From assembly GCA_022385805.1 (NCBI GenBank), contig MU277732.1, positions 72,871 to 136,870 on the forward strand: a DNA stretch of 64,000 nucleotides. The letters run 5' to 3'. A program made the translations under genes and the position numbers. The notes under the pieces are model-generated. The model was not told the DNA's origin and did not search any database. It saw only the letters and a program-made list of their open reading frames with translations. Below are positions 1 through 13,914 of this stretch, piece after piece (the stretch's first letter is position 1; the number at the start of each line of letters is the position of its first letter). The DNA is from Pilatotrama ljubarskyi (Eukaryota; Basidiomycota; Agaricomycetes; Polyporales; Polyporaceae).

Positions 1-3000
1 CGCACGCCATTTGGGGATCGCTTGTGTCTAAACGAGGGTCCTCCCCGCTCGGGCTTCCATTCATGGTCCCAAGGCGAGAGTGTATATCGCACTTCTCATG
101 GCCTCGCCGCAGAACCCCTCCTTACGGGTATGATCGCATTCAAGTCGCGCCCTTGGGTCGACGTGGCATCGCCATCTCCCGTTCTGCTCGCGAGACGGGC
201 ACAACCTTCTACGTAGAAAGCCATACCGGTGAGCAAACAATGCGCCAGACGAAGAAGGGCGATTCGCACCGTCGATTGCTGCGGCGCGCAAGCCGCTTCT
301 TTTCCCTCCATGAACTCATTGTACCCGACCGGATCAGGTTTACATACGGGAGCAGTCCTCTCCCAGCCCCGCAGGAGCGGATGAAGTGCCAAGGGTAGCC
401 AGAAGGCCACCGGACTCGGGATCAATCCTGAGAATACACATCGCCGAGATGGCGAGGCTCGAGCTGCAGGACACTAGCCTGAGACGATCAAAATCGCCAA
501 AAGTCCGATAGCCTCGGGTCTAGACTGGTGTCCGCAGCGATGACACCCTGGCAGCGACGGGTTAGGCTGGGCAGTAGACATATGGGTGCTTATGGCGCCT
601 GGCAAATAGTTAGAAACATGAATGACAAACCGTATTCGGTGAAGATGAGGACAAGCTTCAATTACGGCCTGCTACTTGGGTGGTCGATGGCTTGGGTAGT
701 ATGCTGATGGCGGTCCTGGGGTGCGACCAAAAGAGGTTCCGCAGTACGCTGAGTCAAGAGTTTTACTCAGTGCCGATGTCGATGTCGCTCCGGCGACGTC
801 GAATGGGGCCAGAAGGGTCATATGGGTGAGGAAACGAGGTTCCCATGGTGCGCCGTTGGACAGAGTGCGGGACGGTCGGATGACTATAGGGAATGGTATC
901 CCTCGATAGATGCCTCAAGCGCGATGGACAGCGCTGTGCAGGTGGACATTGCAGGAGGTGATTGAGAGGGCATTCGAGTAGACTTAATCTTACCAACAAA
1001 ACAGGCCGAACGAGCGATACACTCCGCGCGCGACTCGCCCCTTCATGCTGAGGGCTCTGGAGAAAGGATGTATAAGTGACACGTTCGTTTCCTCGCCGCG
1101 CGGGATCTAACTCTACCCCCGACGCCTATGGAAGTCCTTTCGTTGAAGCTGGGCAGCATCGGACGCCCAGCGCAGGCAAGCACGCGGTGCGCCCCCTACA
1201 CTCCAGGGCCGCCATCATACGGAGCAACCATGAAACGCGATCCGACGTATAGTGGTGCCGAGAGCCATCTCGACCAGCCTCAGGCCATGGTTGTAGGAGA
1301 TACGACGACTTACCGGTCACTCTGGCATATGCGCTCTGAAAGCGCATCTGCCAGCCTTGAAGGATTTCTCCGAGCCATTCATTCGCCAACGCGTGAATTC
1401 GTAGCCCCCATGCAGTAGGGGCCGCCCTGGCGCCAAGCATGTAACGGGCAAACAGGCTGCTTCTCCCGCGTTCAGCCTCGCGGTGCAGGTCAGGGTGAAG
1501 TAGGAGCGGGCTTACCGCAGGGCGCGCATGGTGCAAGCGCCGTAGAGGGGTCACCGTAACGGCCGCCGTCTCTCCCTCACAAGGACGCGATTAACGATAC
1601 GGGTTCAGGACGAGGGAGCCGAACAATCTCTATAGATGCCGACGGACTACTCGGCAACCTATGGAGGTTCGCATCACCGGCAGATCCCCTGTTCCAGAGA
1701 CGCACTCGATCGTCCGAGGGCGCGACAAGCGAAGCGACTGGGCGCGCTATAGCGTAGTGTCTGCCAAACAGCAGCGGAGGCGCATGCCGTACACCGCGGG
1801 ACCGAGCACTGCAGACATGACAGAAACAAACGCACTGTCAGGACGCCAGACGTTGAGCGCAGAGGCGCAGGAAGCGGCAGGGCGCGCGGACCAAAGGACG
1901 TGCGGAGATTCGCGCCGGCAGTGCAAGCATGTTGCGCGGGTATTCGGATGGTGGCATACAACGTCGGACGTTCCGTATCGAGTCATCTTGCCGGCCGTGA
2001 CAGCGACGAGGCACGGCGAGGCCGACCGCGTGTGCCGATCATCCCCGGAAGGTCACGCACGGCGAGAAGCCTCCGTCTGGGCGATTTCCGTGGCAAGAGG
2101 GTGTCCGAATGCGGAGAGAAGGAGGATGAGCGGGATGAGAAGTCGGTAGGGGCAAATGGCGAGCGGTGCATCACGTCGTATTGAGACGTCAGCTTCTTCG
2201 AAGCTCGAAAGCACGATGTGATCGCACTCGGAGAGAAGCGTCGGCCAGACGGACAACACTTTGCAATTGCAGTGAGTTTGTTTGAGCGACTGCTGGCACA
2301 CCCAGCAACGTCAAGTGTGACGGATCGCGGGCTATGGGCGAACCTAGGTCGGGGGTGAAGCGGCAAGAAGGAGAGCCACCGCTGACTCCGGCTGCGAAGA
2401 GACTACACACGAAGTCAGACAAGTGCTGCGGAAGAGCTGGGTGCGAGTGTCCACAGACCTGAAGAGGTACCTCTCGTGCCCTGCGGAGACATCCTTATCA
2501 ACACAGTCAGACAGACCGCATGCAACTCGCTCACCTTGATCAGCAAGTACACAACCATCTATTGGCGCGATGGCTCTCGCCCATTATCCGCGTCCAACTC
2601 GATTGGGCCGTAGAGCATCTGGCAGAAGCTCGATAGCCTCATGGTCGACTCCTCGGCGTCCGATGTCAAGACCACAGCGGCCAATCACATCGCCTGCCGC
2701 CGTCCTTGTCATTACTGTCATTACTCCTGTCCCGCGTCACAGTGCCGCGTCATCGCTGGCCAGTGGCTTGCCCGCACCGGTACGCCCACTCCAGAATGCA
2801 TTCCGACTGCCGGCAGGAGTGTAAGGGGGTAACAGGATTGGTGGGACATTGGCTGTCCAATGAAAAGCGCTGTGCACTTCTGAAGGCGCTGATCCGATCC
2901 AAGGAGGTCTGTTTCCCAACCTAGGGTACGTGCACAACATTCAGGTGACTTGCCTGCCATCTCAGCGAGCGCTCAGCAGTGTTTCGGCCAACAGGCGTCT

Positions 3001-6000
3001 TGTACTATGAGTGTATCAGAAAAACAAGAATGCAACCCGGAAGAGAGGCTCACTGGACGTGCGTGTTTGAAAGGCATGCGTACGTGCGGCCGGGATGTGG
3101 CAGCTCTGGACGGCCGTTCATTTGACATGGTTCTGACATACGGCGATCTCCAATTTCCGCACTATGTCGATTTCAGGGAGACATGAAGGGCATTGGGCAG
3201 TGCATGAGGACCGACCGGGGCAAGGGAGTGGAATACCGCGCGAGCGAATAAGGACCAAGGGGCCGCGACTTGTGACCGCTGTCCGGATACTATTTCCGCG
3301 GAGCATGGGAACAGACGGACAGGGAGGCGAACAGCTGGTCCAGAGAATCCTAGTGGAAGAGTGTGCAGTCATTTGAGGTAAGACCAGCTGTAGCACACAC
3401 CATCTAGGGCTCTGATCCGCAAGGAGCCCTGGTGGCATTCTGAGAACCCTTGACATTTGCGTGTAGTGTCTCACCATTGGGCGCGATATTCCGTCAGCGC
3501 CACGAGCTCATATTGTGAGCCGCCACGGCCTCCTCCTGGTCGTTAATTGATCAGATGTCAGCGTATCTCTGTAAGCCACCGGGTGGGTCGCGATGTAGAA
3601 CACGCTAGTATCCCGCTGTGGAAGGACGGACTGACCGACAGGACGGCGATTACATGTACGTGAACATCTTCATGTGCGGGTGTATGTGTAACCATCTTCT
3701 TGAGGAAAGCCGGCGAACGCAAACAACCTATCTGCCAGACGCCAGGAAACACAGCGTGCCGGTCGACAAGAACCACGTATGACAAGGTACTGCGCTCTTC
3801 CAGACTCACCCTCGGTGATACATGCCATCGCTGGCTGTACGTTTATACTGTGCTGCTAAACGTCAAATCCCACCCCTTGCTACGTAAGGGGAAATCCCAC
3901 ATGCCTCTACTGGACACGGTCCGACGCATTCGCGATCCTCGACCGCGATCCCATCCTACCGGTGACTCAACCACGGCAAATCCAAGGGTCGAGCGGACGG
4001 ACGCAGCATGTGGAAGGCATTAAGCCATTTATGTGATCGCTTGAGGACATCACACATTCCCATGTGTACTGATGTCGCTGCTCCTGAGTATTTGATGGCG
4101 CGCACGGCGTTCAAGTCGATAACTCATACAGGTTGTATGCGCATCCCATTTGGGAGTGTCTTGGGAGAATCATACACGGCCAGTGCCATTATTCGCTGTG
4201 CATTGACTATTAAGCAGTGTCTTTAAACTGAAAGATGAGCGACCTCCTCGACGTACCGAACAATCGAATGCCTGGATCATGAAGCATCAATACATGTCGA
4301 CGAGGTACGAGACAGAGTAGCAAGCGCCCGTCCATCGCTGTGAGCGCCGGACGTTCCGGGAACTACCGGCGGCAACCAGCGGCAATGAAGTAGACGCCGG
4401 ACCGGCTACCTGCGAAGAGCAACTTGAAGCGTCCTCTTCTTTTCTCGCACAAATGGGTCGGATTCCCTCGTTGATTTTCGAACTCATGCACCTCCATTGC
4501 TTCAACAGTCCTATAAGCTCGTCCACGAAGCTGATTACGTTTGGATCGCTGTCCGGGCATTGCTCAAAATACCTGCGGTTCGCGCCGGCGCCGGGCCCGA
4601 TTTGCTGGGGTACCTTCTCGGTGACCTCTCAGACCTGGTGTCCAACGCTCTCCTACGTGGCACCTCCTTCACTGTGGATTTCAAGTAATAGAGAGGTATA
4701 TGGTGATTACCCGAGACCTCTTATGCTCCGCTATGTCTCTATGTCATCAGCGCTATCGAATGCAGTTCTGGAGCCTGGCGACAATGTGGAGAGTTCTCAT
4801 GGACGTTTCGCCGGTGAAAACGAACGCAACACGGACGAGGCCATGAGTTCAGGAAGTACGATGACGCAGGGCATGGATATGATGAGCGGTGAGGCTCCAA
4901 GCATCATGGTTCATATCGTCCTGCAGCCATGTCAGGCAATCGTGGTGGGCCCTGATTACTCCTCCGCCATGTTTGTACCGCCTGATGCTCACTGACGCCA
5001 TACTGACTGCAGACTTTCACTACTTGTGTCCTGTGTCAAGTATGCCCAGCGCGTCCTCCGCGGGTGCGACATCCATCCGGACACTGTTGGGTGGCTCTTG
5101 AGAGAACCGCAACCACATCCAGTGGCCGGCGATCTTTCTCACGGCTCATCCATAGGCGTCCTCCGGCGAACAAAGATTCGATCGTGCGCTGAGCAATGTC
5201 GAGGTACGGAGGTAGTCCACCATAGCGTCAGGCAGCATCTCATTTCCCTTGCACTCCACTCACAGATATCTGGGAACCGTCGTGACGCCGTGCGCCAACG
5301 CCTTCTGGACGCTCATCGTCCGCCGGACGTCCTGCGCATATCGCTCAGGACACATGAACAGATTCACGGAGGCGCGCAGGAAAGGCGTCCCGCGATTGTG
5401 CAGTATGACCTCTGGCGCCCACCGGAGAGCGCACATCCGGATATCTCGTCGCAATCGAGACGCGCATGTTCGCAGATGCGGCGCACGCAAGGTCATCTCG
5501 CCAAGACCCTGCGATAGGGCCTACCATTCGGACGCGCATCAATCTCCTTGCAAGGCGCGCGCTATGGAACGTCGCTGACCCTACCGCCCCCCTGCCGCCC
5601 TCCAGTACGCTTCTCCCTCGACTCGACGTGCGACTAGGCGCTTGGTGGACTCGTCTCACTCCACTTGAATCTTGCTTGCATCTCCGGGGCGCCCACCGCC
5701 TTCCTTGCGGTCATGCGCGTCTTGACCGCTGAGTCTTCGGAGGGAACTGCAGTATCTGGTCTGCCGGCGCTTTCAGATTCCATCTGTGCGAACCGCTGCT
5801 CTGCAAACATCCCTCAACTGCGCCTTGACTTTCTCGTGGGTGAATGGCGAACCTTGTAGGAGCGTTCTGCGCCCAGGACATCGTCACACTTCGGCGAGCA
5901 TTTCGCTTGGAGGCCTTTTTTTCGCCGCGAGCTCCGGCCTGGTGTCTGTTAACGCGTACGATACACGCCGCGCAGGCCCCCACTACCCAACTCTGCGCTC

Positions 6001-9000
6001 TATCCACGCTCGCATCATTGTTGGCGGCTATCAAATACTGTATCAACGCCTCCTCAAGAGAAATGTCATCCTCTGCCCTCCAAGCCCCGGAGTTTTGCCT
6101 ATATCGTCCCTCTTCGTCCTTGGACGTGACCTGGTTCTAGTGCGCGGTCCTGCGAAACGGATTCCGGAGGGCGGGCCGCTCTACTTACGACGGGCAAACC
6201 CCGAGAAAGCTTGACGGCTTTTCCACTCTCGTCACCCCAAGGTAGATGCTTCTCCGAACCTACCGCCTGGCTCTCGGTGTCGTCATTCACCAATCAGGAC
6301 CTCCTCATGGCGAGAAGACGCGTACGCATACAGGAACATTGAGGTACGTTCTCCCATACACCTTTGCCAACACGACGACTTAGAATGCGCAGCAAGTTCA
6401 GACTTATCTGCTGTGGCACTTCGCGCTGCCGCCGCGGCCTGTTGTGGTCGGACGCGCCCCCGGCCTCGACGCTTCTTGCGGCTCTCGATGCGCTTGATTC
6501 AGTACTACATGAACTCTATCAAGTGCGCCCAGGAGGCGAGCCGCAGAACCTTAACCTTGCAATAAATCGGCAGTGCCTGGGAACCACATACTCACGCCGA
6601 AGGTGAGCTGGAACCCTGCAAGACAATAGAGCATCCCTGGGGAAGAGGGTGCGAATCCATGAGGCCATGTCCTCCACCATGAGGCGGGTATAGATGTGGT
6701 CTAGCTCGACTAGTCTCACCCGTCTTCTGGACATATGGGCGTTCTTGTGTACTGCTGATCCACTTGCCGTTAGGGCTAGGTCACGCGCACAGCCAACCAT
6801 ACTCAGCGACAGTCTGGCGACTTCAACTTGGTCCTTGTCTGCGACGGTGTATCCGGACCTCGTTGCTGCGCATGGCTGTCGGAGCTCCATATCCCGCGCG
6901 CCTGTCGATCGCGGCGAGGTGTGAGGAGGAGCTCCAGAGCAGCGACGATCCTCTCGCGCTCTCATCGCCGTGGGGCACGTAGTCTGTCGGTATCTCCATC
7001 CACGGGCACTCCGCTATCGTCCGCCTCTCTTGCGCTTGCAACGAAGCGGACCGGAAGCTAGAATGAACACTAATTCTCCTTCGCAGTTGTCCTCCCCCTT
7101 TCGGTTCCTGACCGTCGTTCTCGCGCTCCATCGGGTCGACGCCGTTCCTTCCAGTCGGGTGCGGACGGCACGACCCAGGCCAGCCCGTTGCCCAAACCCT
7201 CTTTCACGCTCCCCTCCACGATCCTGGAAAGCGCCTCCTCTGTTAGTCTTGATTACGCTCGCGCGAACTCGCGAATGTCCCTTCCCCGAAGCCACGAAGC
7301 ACCCAGCGCGAACGAGCCCTTCCCGCCCGAAGCACCCTCAGCCAGACAGAGCCAGCGAATCGGCGTAGCAGCCGGGCGCGATCCCAACCCTGCGCGCAGA
7401 TTTGGCATGGGTCTGCCGGCGGTACGTAGAACTAGGGACGGGGTTAACGTAACGGCGGTCCCAAACAACCACGCTATGCGCTCTTGATGCCTTGCGCGGC
7501 GCGGACACCGTGTGCTTCTGTGGTGGTGGCGGGTGACGCGACCGTGCAAGAAGCCGTCGTAGAATAAAGCGGGCGGGCTGCGCGCCGCTCTGTGTGCGCA
7601 GGCAACGCCTCTGTCGCCGCCCTACGGCAGCAGGGCGTGATGCTTGCCGCCCTCGCCGTAGAACGTGTGCCGTCTTCAGTACATGTCCTCGTTCATCGGC
7701 TGGAGAGGCGTGCGCGCGTGGGCGCTTGCGGGTGTATTGCAAGGAGCCGAGGTAAGAAGTGTCTCATCGCGGCTGGCGACGCGGCTTCGTGATTTCGCGC
7801 TCTCTTCATGGACCGGGTCGACTTTCTAGATGCCGCGAGATGCAGAAAGTCTGGCAGCGCGAGAGGGCAATATGGCCGGATGCGTACCTCTTACGGCATA
7901 CTAGCCGACGCAATCCATGATCAGCACGGCTCGAAGGGGTTGGCTGTCTATAGCATATACGACGTGTACCGCGTGGTTATCCTCCATCGCTCACCTTGAG
8001 CGAAAGAGTCACCGGTTTGGAACAAGTCCGTCTTACCAGTTCGCTTTGTACGCGTTTCAGTGCTGTTCAGCAGATGCTCCGCATACGCGCGGTGTCGTTA
8101 TCGGCGCGAGACCGTCACAGTATCTGGTCTTCTATGAGTAGACATGTCGTGAAAGGACGACGGAGCCACCCCTGGGTATACTTCGGCTCAGTGTACGCAA
8201 GTTTCGCACGCAATCCGTTAACAGTACACATGCTGACAAGACGTCTGTGAAGGACCTGGGATTACCTCGGGCGTCGCTCCACCGGATAGTTCCCCTACCG
8301 CATTCTACGTTCAGTGGCTGGTAGCCAGGAACTACATGCCGCCTCAAGACATTGGTAGTCGTACGGCCACTTCTAGCAGTGGACTTGTCTTCACTATCGA
8401 AGTCGCCCGCGTCGAAAGCACCGGCCGCTTTGTTCTAAACCTGTCCGAGTGTCAATGTCTCTTATCCGCAGCCGCACATACCCCAAGCGTCCCACGTTTG
8501 GCTCTGGCACTTCGCGTTCCCCGCGCCACAAGGAGGATGCCTGTCGACGCTGCTAACCGTAGACGACATGGGTGCAACCACTCCATGAACCACCAACCAC
8601 CTTCATCGCCCGTATGGGTCACGAAGCCAGCGCGTCCTGGCAGGAAACGTCACCCTGTCGGGCGAAACAGAGAACCGACACGCCGCCCGCCCGCGCCACA
8701 GAGTCACGTAACGCGACGGAGTCAACGCTGCAGGCGATCCGCATGATGGCAGCACGCTCGAAGAGAAGATTCGGACGAGCCAGGACGTACCGAAGCGAGC
8801 GCGCGATTCTGCCTCGAAGCCAGACGCCACAATCGGCAGTGTAGTGGGCGCCCGTCTCGAGGACGTAAAAGCTGCTCCAGGGCGGCGGGGGCTTCAGACG
8901 CCGAGGACTTTGACTCGCCGGAGCGCGTCGGCAGATTGGGACTGCCGACAGACACGGCTGACCCGGCGTTGCACGGTACATGTCCCGGAGTGCGGGGCGC

Positions 9001-11050
9001 GATAAATGCGTTGTTGACGGCGGTGTGCGGACGGCGCGCCCGGTCCCATTCGTGCTGTCGCCGACGTGACGGCGGAAACGCATGGAAGCCAGGCGCTCAG
9101 CGGCTCCCGGCGCCCACGCCTGTCTGCTACGCCGTCCCTCCGACTTCTCATGTCCGAGCACCTGCTTGCGGCAGGTAGTCGATTGGGCAAAAGAGGCGCT
9201 CCTTTGAGGGAGGAAGGTAGGCAACGAGTCATGCAGTCATGGAAGAGAAGGTTCCGAAGAGGATCAAGTTGTCTGTCGGCAGAAGCAGCAGAGGAGGAAA
9301 GGAGGGTGTTGTGGACAGAACTGCGGCGGGATGTGATGTGCGATGTGCTATATGTCTGAGCTAGTAGACAAGTGAGTATCAAGGCGGTATTGCCTCCAGC
9401 AGCACGATGGCGTAGCGTATGACGCACCGTCATGATTACTTGCTTAGTGCGACATTGCAGACATGTCAAGAAGTGGCGGACGAGAGTAGCTCGGACGTGC
9501 TGTACTACGCCGCAGCACCTGAACGAACGCTATCGCTGAGTCTCTCGGAGAAGCCGCGACCGCTAAGTCCGCTCCGGAAGCATTTCATTCGCGTCCATCG
9601 ATGGAGCAATATCAGCATATCGCCTGCCGACGAATAGCTGACCCGAAAGGAGAGCGACGTTCCATCTGAAGCTCGAGAGTTGAAGGCGTAAACGACTCCG
9701 GAACACAAGGACGGCCAGAAGGGTATCATGCAGGCATATGATCGACGTCGACTCTACGCTACAGCTCAGGGAACACGAACGCGCAGCTACACGAAGTATG
9801 GAACTCACCTGACGAACCTAGACAGACTTACGACGATTCCGACGTCGTCATCGCATGCGTAAGGGTACTCTGTGAAGCCTAGAGGCATCAATTACCCTCC
9901 TTCCAGTACGCAGGGCGTATGGCAGAAGCGCACTGATCGGGCACGATAGCCCATGTTGCCTGGAAGGACATCCAGCTCGTGCGATGCTGTTCAGATGCCG
10001 CGGAATCAATCTGAGGGATCATCCCGGATGATGAGTAGACCCACCTGTCTCGTCGGACTGTCCTTGCCATCCTTGTGCAAAGACGTTCTCGTGCACATGT
10101 GGCGAGGGCCCCCTGGAAATTCTTCGAGGGCGTCGCTGGACAGCTGCACCGGTTATGCTGTGCAGGGGAGTGGGGCGGGGAGCAGGTGGAGAAAGATTTC
10201 TGCGACATGCACTGCCAATATTCGCGGCATGAACTGGTAATCCGGACGGCGACCTCCGCCAGCAGTGTCGCGAAATCCGACCAGCTCTCTACTACGACTC
10301 TGCCAGACGCATCGAGGCTCGGTGGATATGTTGTGCTGCTGTCGAATTTGCTTCCGTCCGCGCGCCGTTGAGTCGGGTCCTGCTGCAAAGGACCTGCACA
10401 CGTGGGATATGCCACACAGACGAAAGCAAATGGGCCCTCCTGGTCTGGCTAGCGTTGACAGCTCCCCGCTGATTCGTCCCCGCACCTTCCAAAAGTTCCA
10501 TCTCCGCTCACTTTGCAAGTACGCTCACGAGCTCGCGAGAACATGCAGTCGCTGCTGCCATCCCAGTGCACTCCGAGTCGTTCTCAGAGGCCGCTACTGC
10601 TCGAGCTCGCGCTCGATCGTGTTCCGTCGAACAGAGTTCGGACCAGCGCCACTGCCACTAAGAAGGATCAAGCGATCGCCGTGCCCGGATCTGGATCCAC
10701 GAGAGGAAACGGGACCAAATTCGCGCTCCGGGCGCGCGCAATCTCGACGTCCCCGCCCCACCGGCTAGTCGAGGCTAGTGCACACTTGGTGGCTCCGACG
10801 CTCGACGTCCGGGGCGCACTACAATATCTGTTAGCGGCGGGGGTGGTCGCACTCGTTCGGTACCGCCGTCCGCCCGCACGTGCACAAGCGGATCGACGAG
10901 GAAGCGGGACTCTACGAAGGACGAGGCAGCGGGTCTGTGACCTGGGTTTGCGAGAGCCCAGAAGTGAAGCTTCGGTGAGCCACCGCGCGCTGTGGACGGC
11001 GCCACCCGCAGACCATCGAACACAGTATTGGACAGGACTGTCACGGAATC
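1..11050. other. Gene-free stretch, no supportable feature
   Basis: Short open frames overlap on all six frames, but none shows a family motif, a run of coherent exons or a start context I trust. The base composition is less GC-skewed at third codon positions than in the real genes further right. It may be decayed repeat DNA or distal regulatory DNA of the TEA factor at 15.7 kb; I cannot tell which. Confidence 0.5.
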
Positions 11051-11052
11051 CG

Positions 11053-11164
11053 ATTGGCCGTGCACAAGGCTCGTCCGCAGTGAACGCTGAGCTTGGGCTC
11101 TTCCCGCGATTGGTTCTTCGCGGGAGAGCGCGAGCGTGATTGGAGGGCACGCAGGCGAGCCAAT
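11053..11164. promoter_or_regulatory. Cluster of four CCAAT boxes
   Basis: ATTGG pentamers begin at 11053, 11109 and 11139, and a CCAAT begins at 11160, so four boxes lie within 112 bp. CCAAT is the site of the HAP/NF-Y complex and is often clustered in fungal core promoters. No convincing coding exon follows on either side, so the promoter role is inferred. Confidence 0.4.
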
Positions 11165-11350
11165 CGAAGTTGATCCTCCGCCGAGTAACAGAGAGGGGTC
11201 CCTTTTACCTTGTTGTTTGTCTGGATGCAGTCTGGCGTCCTGAATTAACGCATTCCGGCGAAGGTTGTTGTACTGCTATACTATACATCCTGTACGGCCC
11301 TTCCCTCGTGATTACAATACAGGGAAAGGCATCAGATAGCATCTACTCAC

Positions 11351-11456
11351 CAGCTTGAAGCGCCTGTGGAGCGATAGTCGGTCGAGGTCTAGGCGGAGGG
11401 CACGTTGGACGTCCGAGAATGCGCTCGATGCACTGGTCGAAATCCTCGGTCGAAAA
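11351..11456 (-). other. Exon-like island, unknown gene remnant
   Basis: Read on the minus strand, a 106-nt open segment follows a good acceptor (TTTTGCAG) and ends at a GTGAGT donor. It encodes FSTEDFDQCIERILGRPTC followed by a proline/arginine-rich tail. With the small island at 12019-12054 it could belong to one decayed minus-strand gene. The peptide is not recognised, and the two islands cannot be joined into one model with confidence. Confidence 0.25.
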
Positions 11457-12018
11457 CTGCAAAATGAAAGAGAGGAGTAAGGGGGCACTACTGTCTCATT
11501 AGTGCACACGGGCGTGCTGAGCATCAGAGCTGGTGGCACAACGCGTATCGTCCGTCGAATGCCGATCGGCGCACTTGGGAACGCTACCCTACGCTACCCG
11601 TGTGACCGATGTCGCAAGACATCAACGGGCCCGGGCCCGGGGTGGGTCGCAGAGACGCGGAAGCAAATCCTCGCAGCACAGAGTCGGATGTACTGCTGCC
11701 CCACTGTGTATGGCAGGGTCTGCGTAGGCAAAACGGTTGTAGCTATAGCAGCTCTCGGGTCTGCGACGGGCAGCGGCCTCTTGCAGCATATACTGTACCA
11801 AGGGTACAGGAACGTGAGTGCACGAGCAAATGCATCATCGCGAACGGGAGCAGTTCGCCACAGCGTATATCAGCCTTGTATATCGAGTCTCCTGTACGGC
11901 CGCTGAGTTCAGACGGGGGAACGTGGTCGCTCTTGCAGGGGCTCAAGGGATGGGATCTGTCAGAGAAAGGTCAATAAGAAATCGCTTCAATCACGGCGCA
12001 TGCTATCCGATATCTTAC

Positions 12019-12054
12019 GAGGGCCAACAGACAAATCGTCACGGCGATAGCGAT
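12019..12054 (-). other. Exon-like island encoding a hydrophobic stretch
   Basis: On the minus strand, 36 nt between a CTTGCAG acceptor and a GTAAGA donor encode IAIAVTICLLAL, which would suit part of a membrane helix. It lies upstream, in the minus sense, of the island at 11351-11456. This could be a remnant of a membrane-protein gene or chance. Confidence 0.2.
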
Positions 12055-13778
12055 CTGCAAGTCCGGTCAGTCAACGCTAATTGGCCGTAGTACGGACGCC
12101 TTGCGCAGTCTGCAAAGACATGGAGGAGGACGAACAAGGCCTCGACGTCGGAATCGTCGTCGACGTTGCAGTGCACGATCATGCAGGTGTCGAATACGGT
12201 GTTCAAGCGTCGGGATCCGAGTCGCACGGCTGCGGTCGTCGGACAGCGCGGGGATGAGGCCACGGGCGCTTACAAGAAAGAATCAGCCGTTGATTGCAGC
12301 GCGGGCGGGTTACGTCGGTGGCGCGCTGCTCGCCGACGCCTGACCCCGCGTCGGCATTGCAGCGGGGACGGATGGCGGCACCCTCATGTCGCGCCCGCAC
12401 TCGGCGAGCTGGGCAGCGCCAGCAGCGACGACGCAAGCGAGCATGCAGGCAGGCGCAGACGAGCGGTTGCGGGCTAATCAGTTTACTCGTCATTCCTTCT
12501 CCCAGCACCCGCGGAGCCGGCGCCAGCGCGGGCTAGCGCGAGCGGGCTGGACCCACTGGCCCCCACCACGGGACGCGGCGGGGATCTCGCAGCCATCAAC
12601 TGTTCGCATCTCTCTCCTGGGCTCGGATGCTTTTGCGCGCACACCGCCGCTCATGTCCATCTGGATCCTGGAGGTGGCCCATCTGATCAGCCCGTCCGCA
12701 TGCGTCTTGTGCGTGATCATCTGCCCCGACGAATCTCGCCATCATTGCCCGACCTGCGCACAATCCGCGGATCTATGGGCTAGAGGCTTTCGATGCGTGC
12801 AGCTGATACTCTTTCTCTAAGTGCTCATAGGTACCTAAATACGCCAAAGCAGGACCGACAGGCTAGCTGCAGCTTGTATGATGGTTTGTTTCACAGCCGA
12901 AGCTCGGGCCAATCGCGTGCCGCGCCTGCGCGCCGCGAGAACAACGCAAGACGAGCGAGCAGGCATCTTGTCAACTTGACTGTGCTTGCAATGCAGACCC
13001 CCAGGACGCAATGACGACTCGCTTGGGCTGTTCGAAGATCATCCAGGGAGGCGGTATGTACAGTGGTGTTGTACGCGAACAGCTGTGCATTCCGCCAGGA
13101 ATGGTATGTTGTCGGGATGATGGCAGCGCGTACGCGTCCGCTAGTGCTCTTGCTCAGGTTGTTGTAGCAGAGCCCTAGTCCGACGCCGCCTTCTAGCGCC
13201 TCGGGGGGCGGGGCGGGGACCCTGATTGCAGCTGGTCTCAAGATTTGTCTCTTAGCCTCCGCTGACGTAGCTCTGTACGCAGGCGAACTCGACGGACGAT
13301 CCCGATCGCGAACCCACGCGTCGGACCTCTGCACGAGACACGAGACACGAGCCCGGGACAGGTGTCACAAGCCCGAAGGAAAAAGGTGATCTTTCCTACT
13401 TAGCGCAGGGGCGTGGTATGTTAATTGCGATTATCGCCTAATTGACCGTCATACAGTATCATCCGCCGTTTTATCACTCGCCTCGTTCCCGCGACATGTA
13501 TCGTCCACGGCGATTGGTGCGATGCGGGCGAACGTATCGCTGTTCGTTTTTCACAATATGCCCACGAGTTGCAACAAATTGGAGCTTATCATGGCCCCCG
13601 GCCCGCCCAATAACATCGCGGCGCGCTACGATTGGTCGCTCGGACATGTCCATCCCCCAGAGGGTTTCTTTGGGGCATTTTGCGGCTTTCACGTAACTTG
13701 CGCGTCGCATCGTAGTCTCTTACAGGGCACATAGTTTTGGTAGCGGCTTTTCCCATTGATGGCCTCTGCGACCATTAG
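12055..13778. other. No recognisable feature
   Basis: Only short overlapping frames are seen. There is no motif, no consistent splicing pattern and no obvious repeat. Confidence 0.4.
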
Positions 13779-13914
13779 CCAATACTTACTCTCTTTGCTT
13801 TGATAGAGGTACGGAGGCCCTAAGGGTTCACGGCTGCAGCCAATGAGCAGGCGAGCGTCGGTCTCATGGGCGGCTGCGATTGGCTGCAGCAAGGCTCTTG
13901 CTACACCGGCCAAT
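13779..13914. promoter_or_regulatory. Second CCAAT-box cluster
   Basis: CCAAT begins at 13779, 13840 and 13910 and the reverse form ATTGG at 13879: four boxes in 136 bp. Two more ATTGG sites lie just upstream at 13513 and 13631. This matches fungal promoter architecture, but no gene I can support starts nearby; the next certain gene begins at 15668. Confidence 0.4.
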
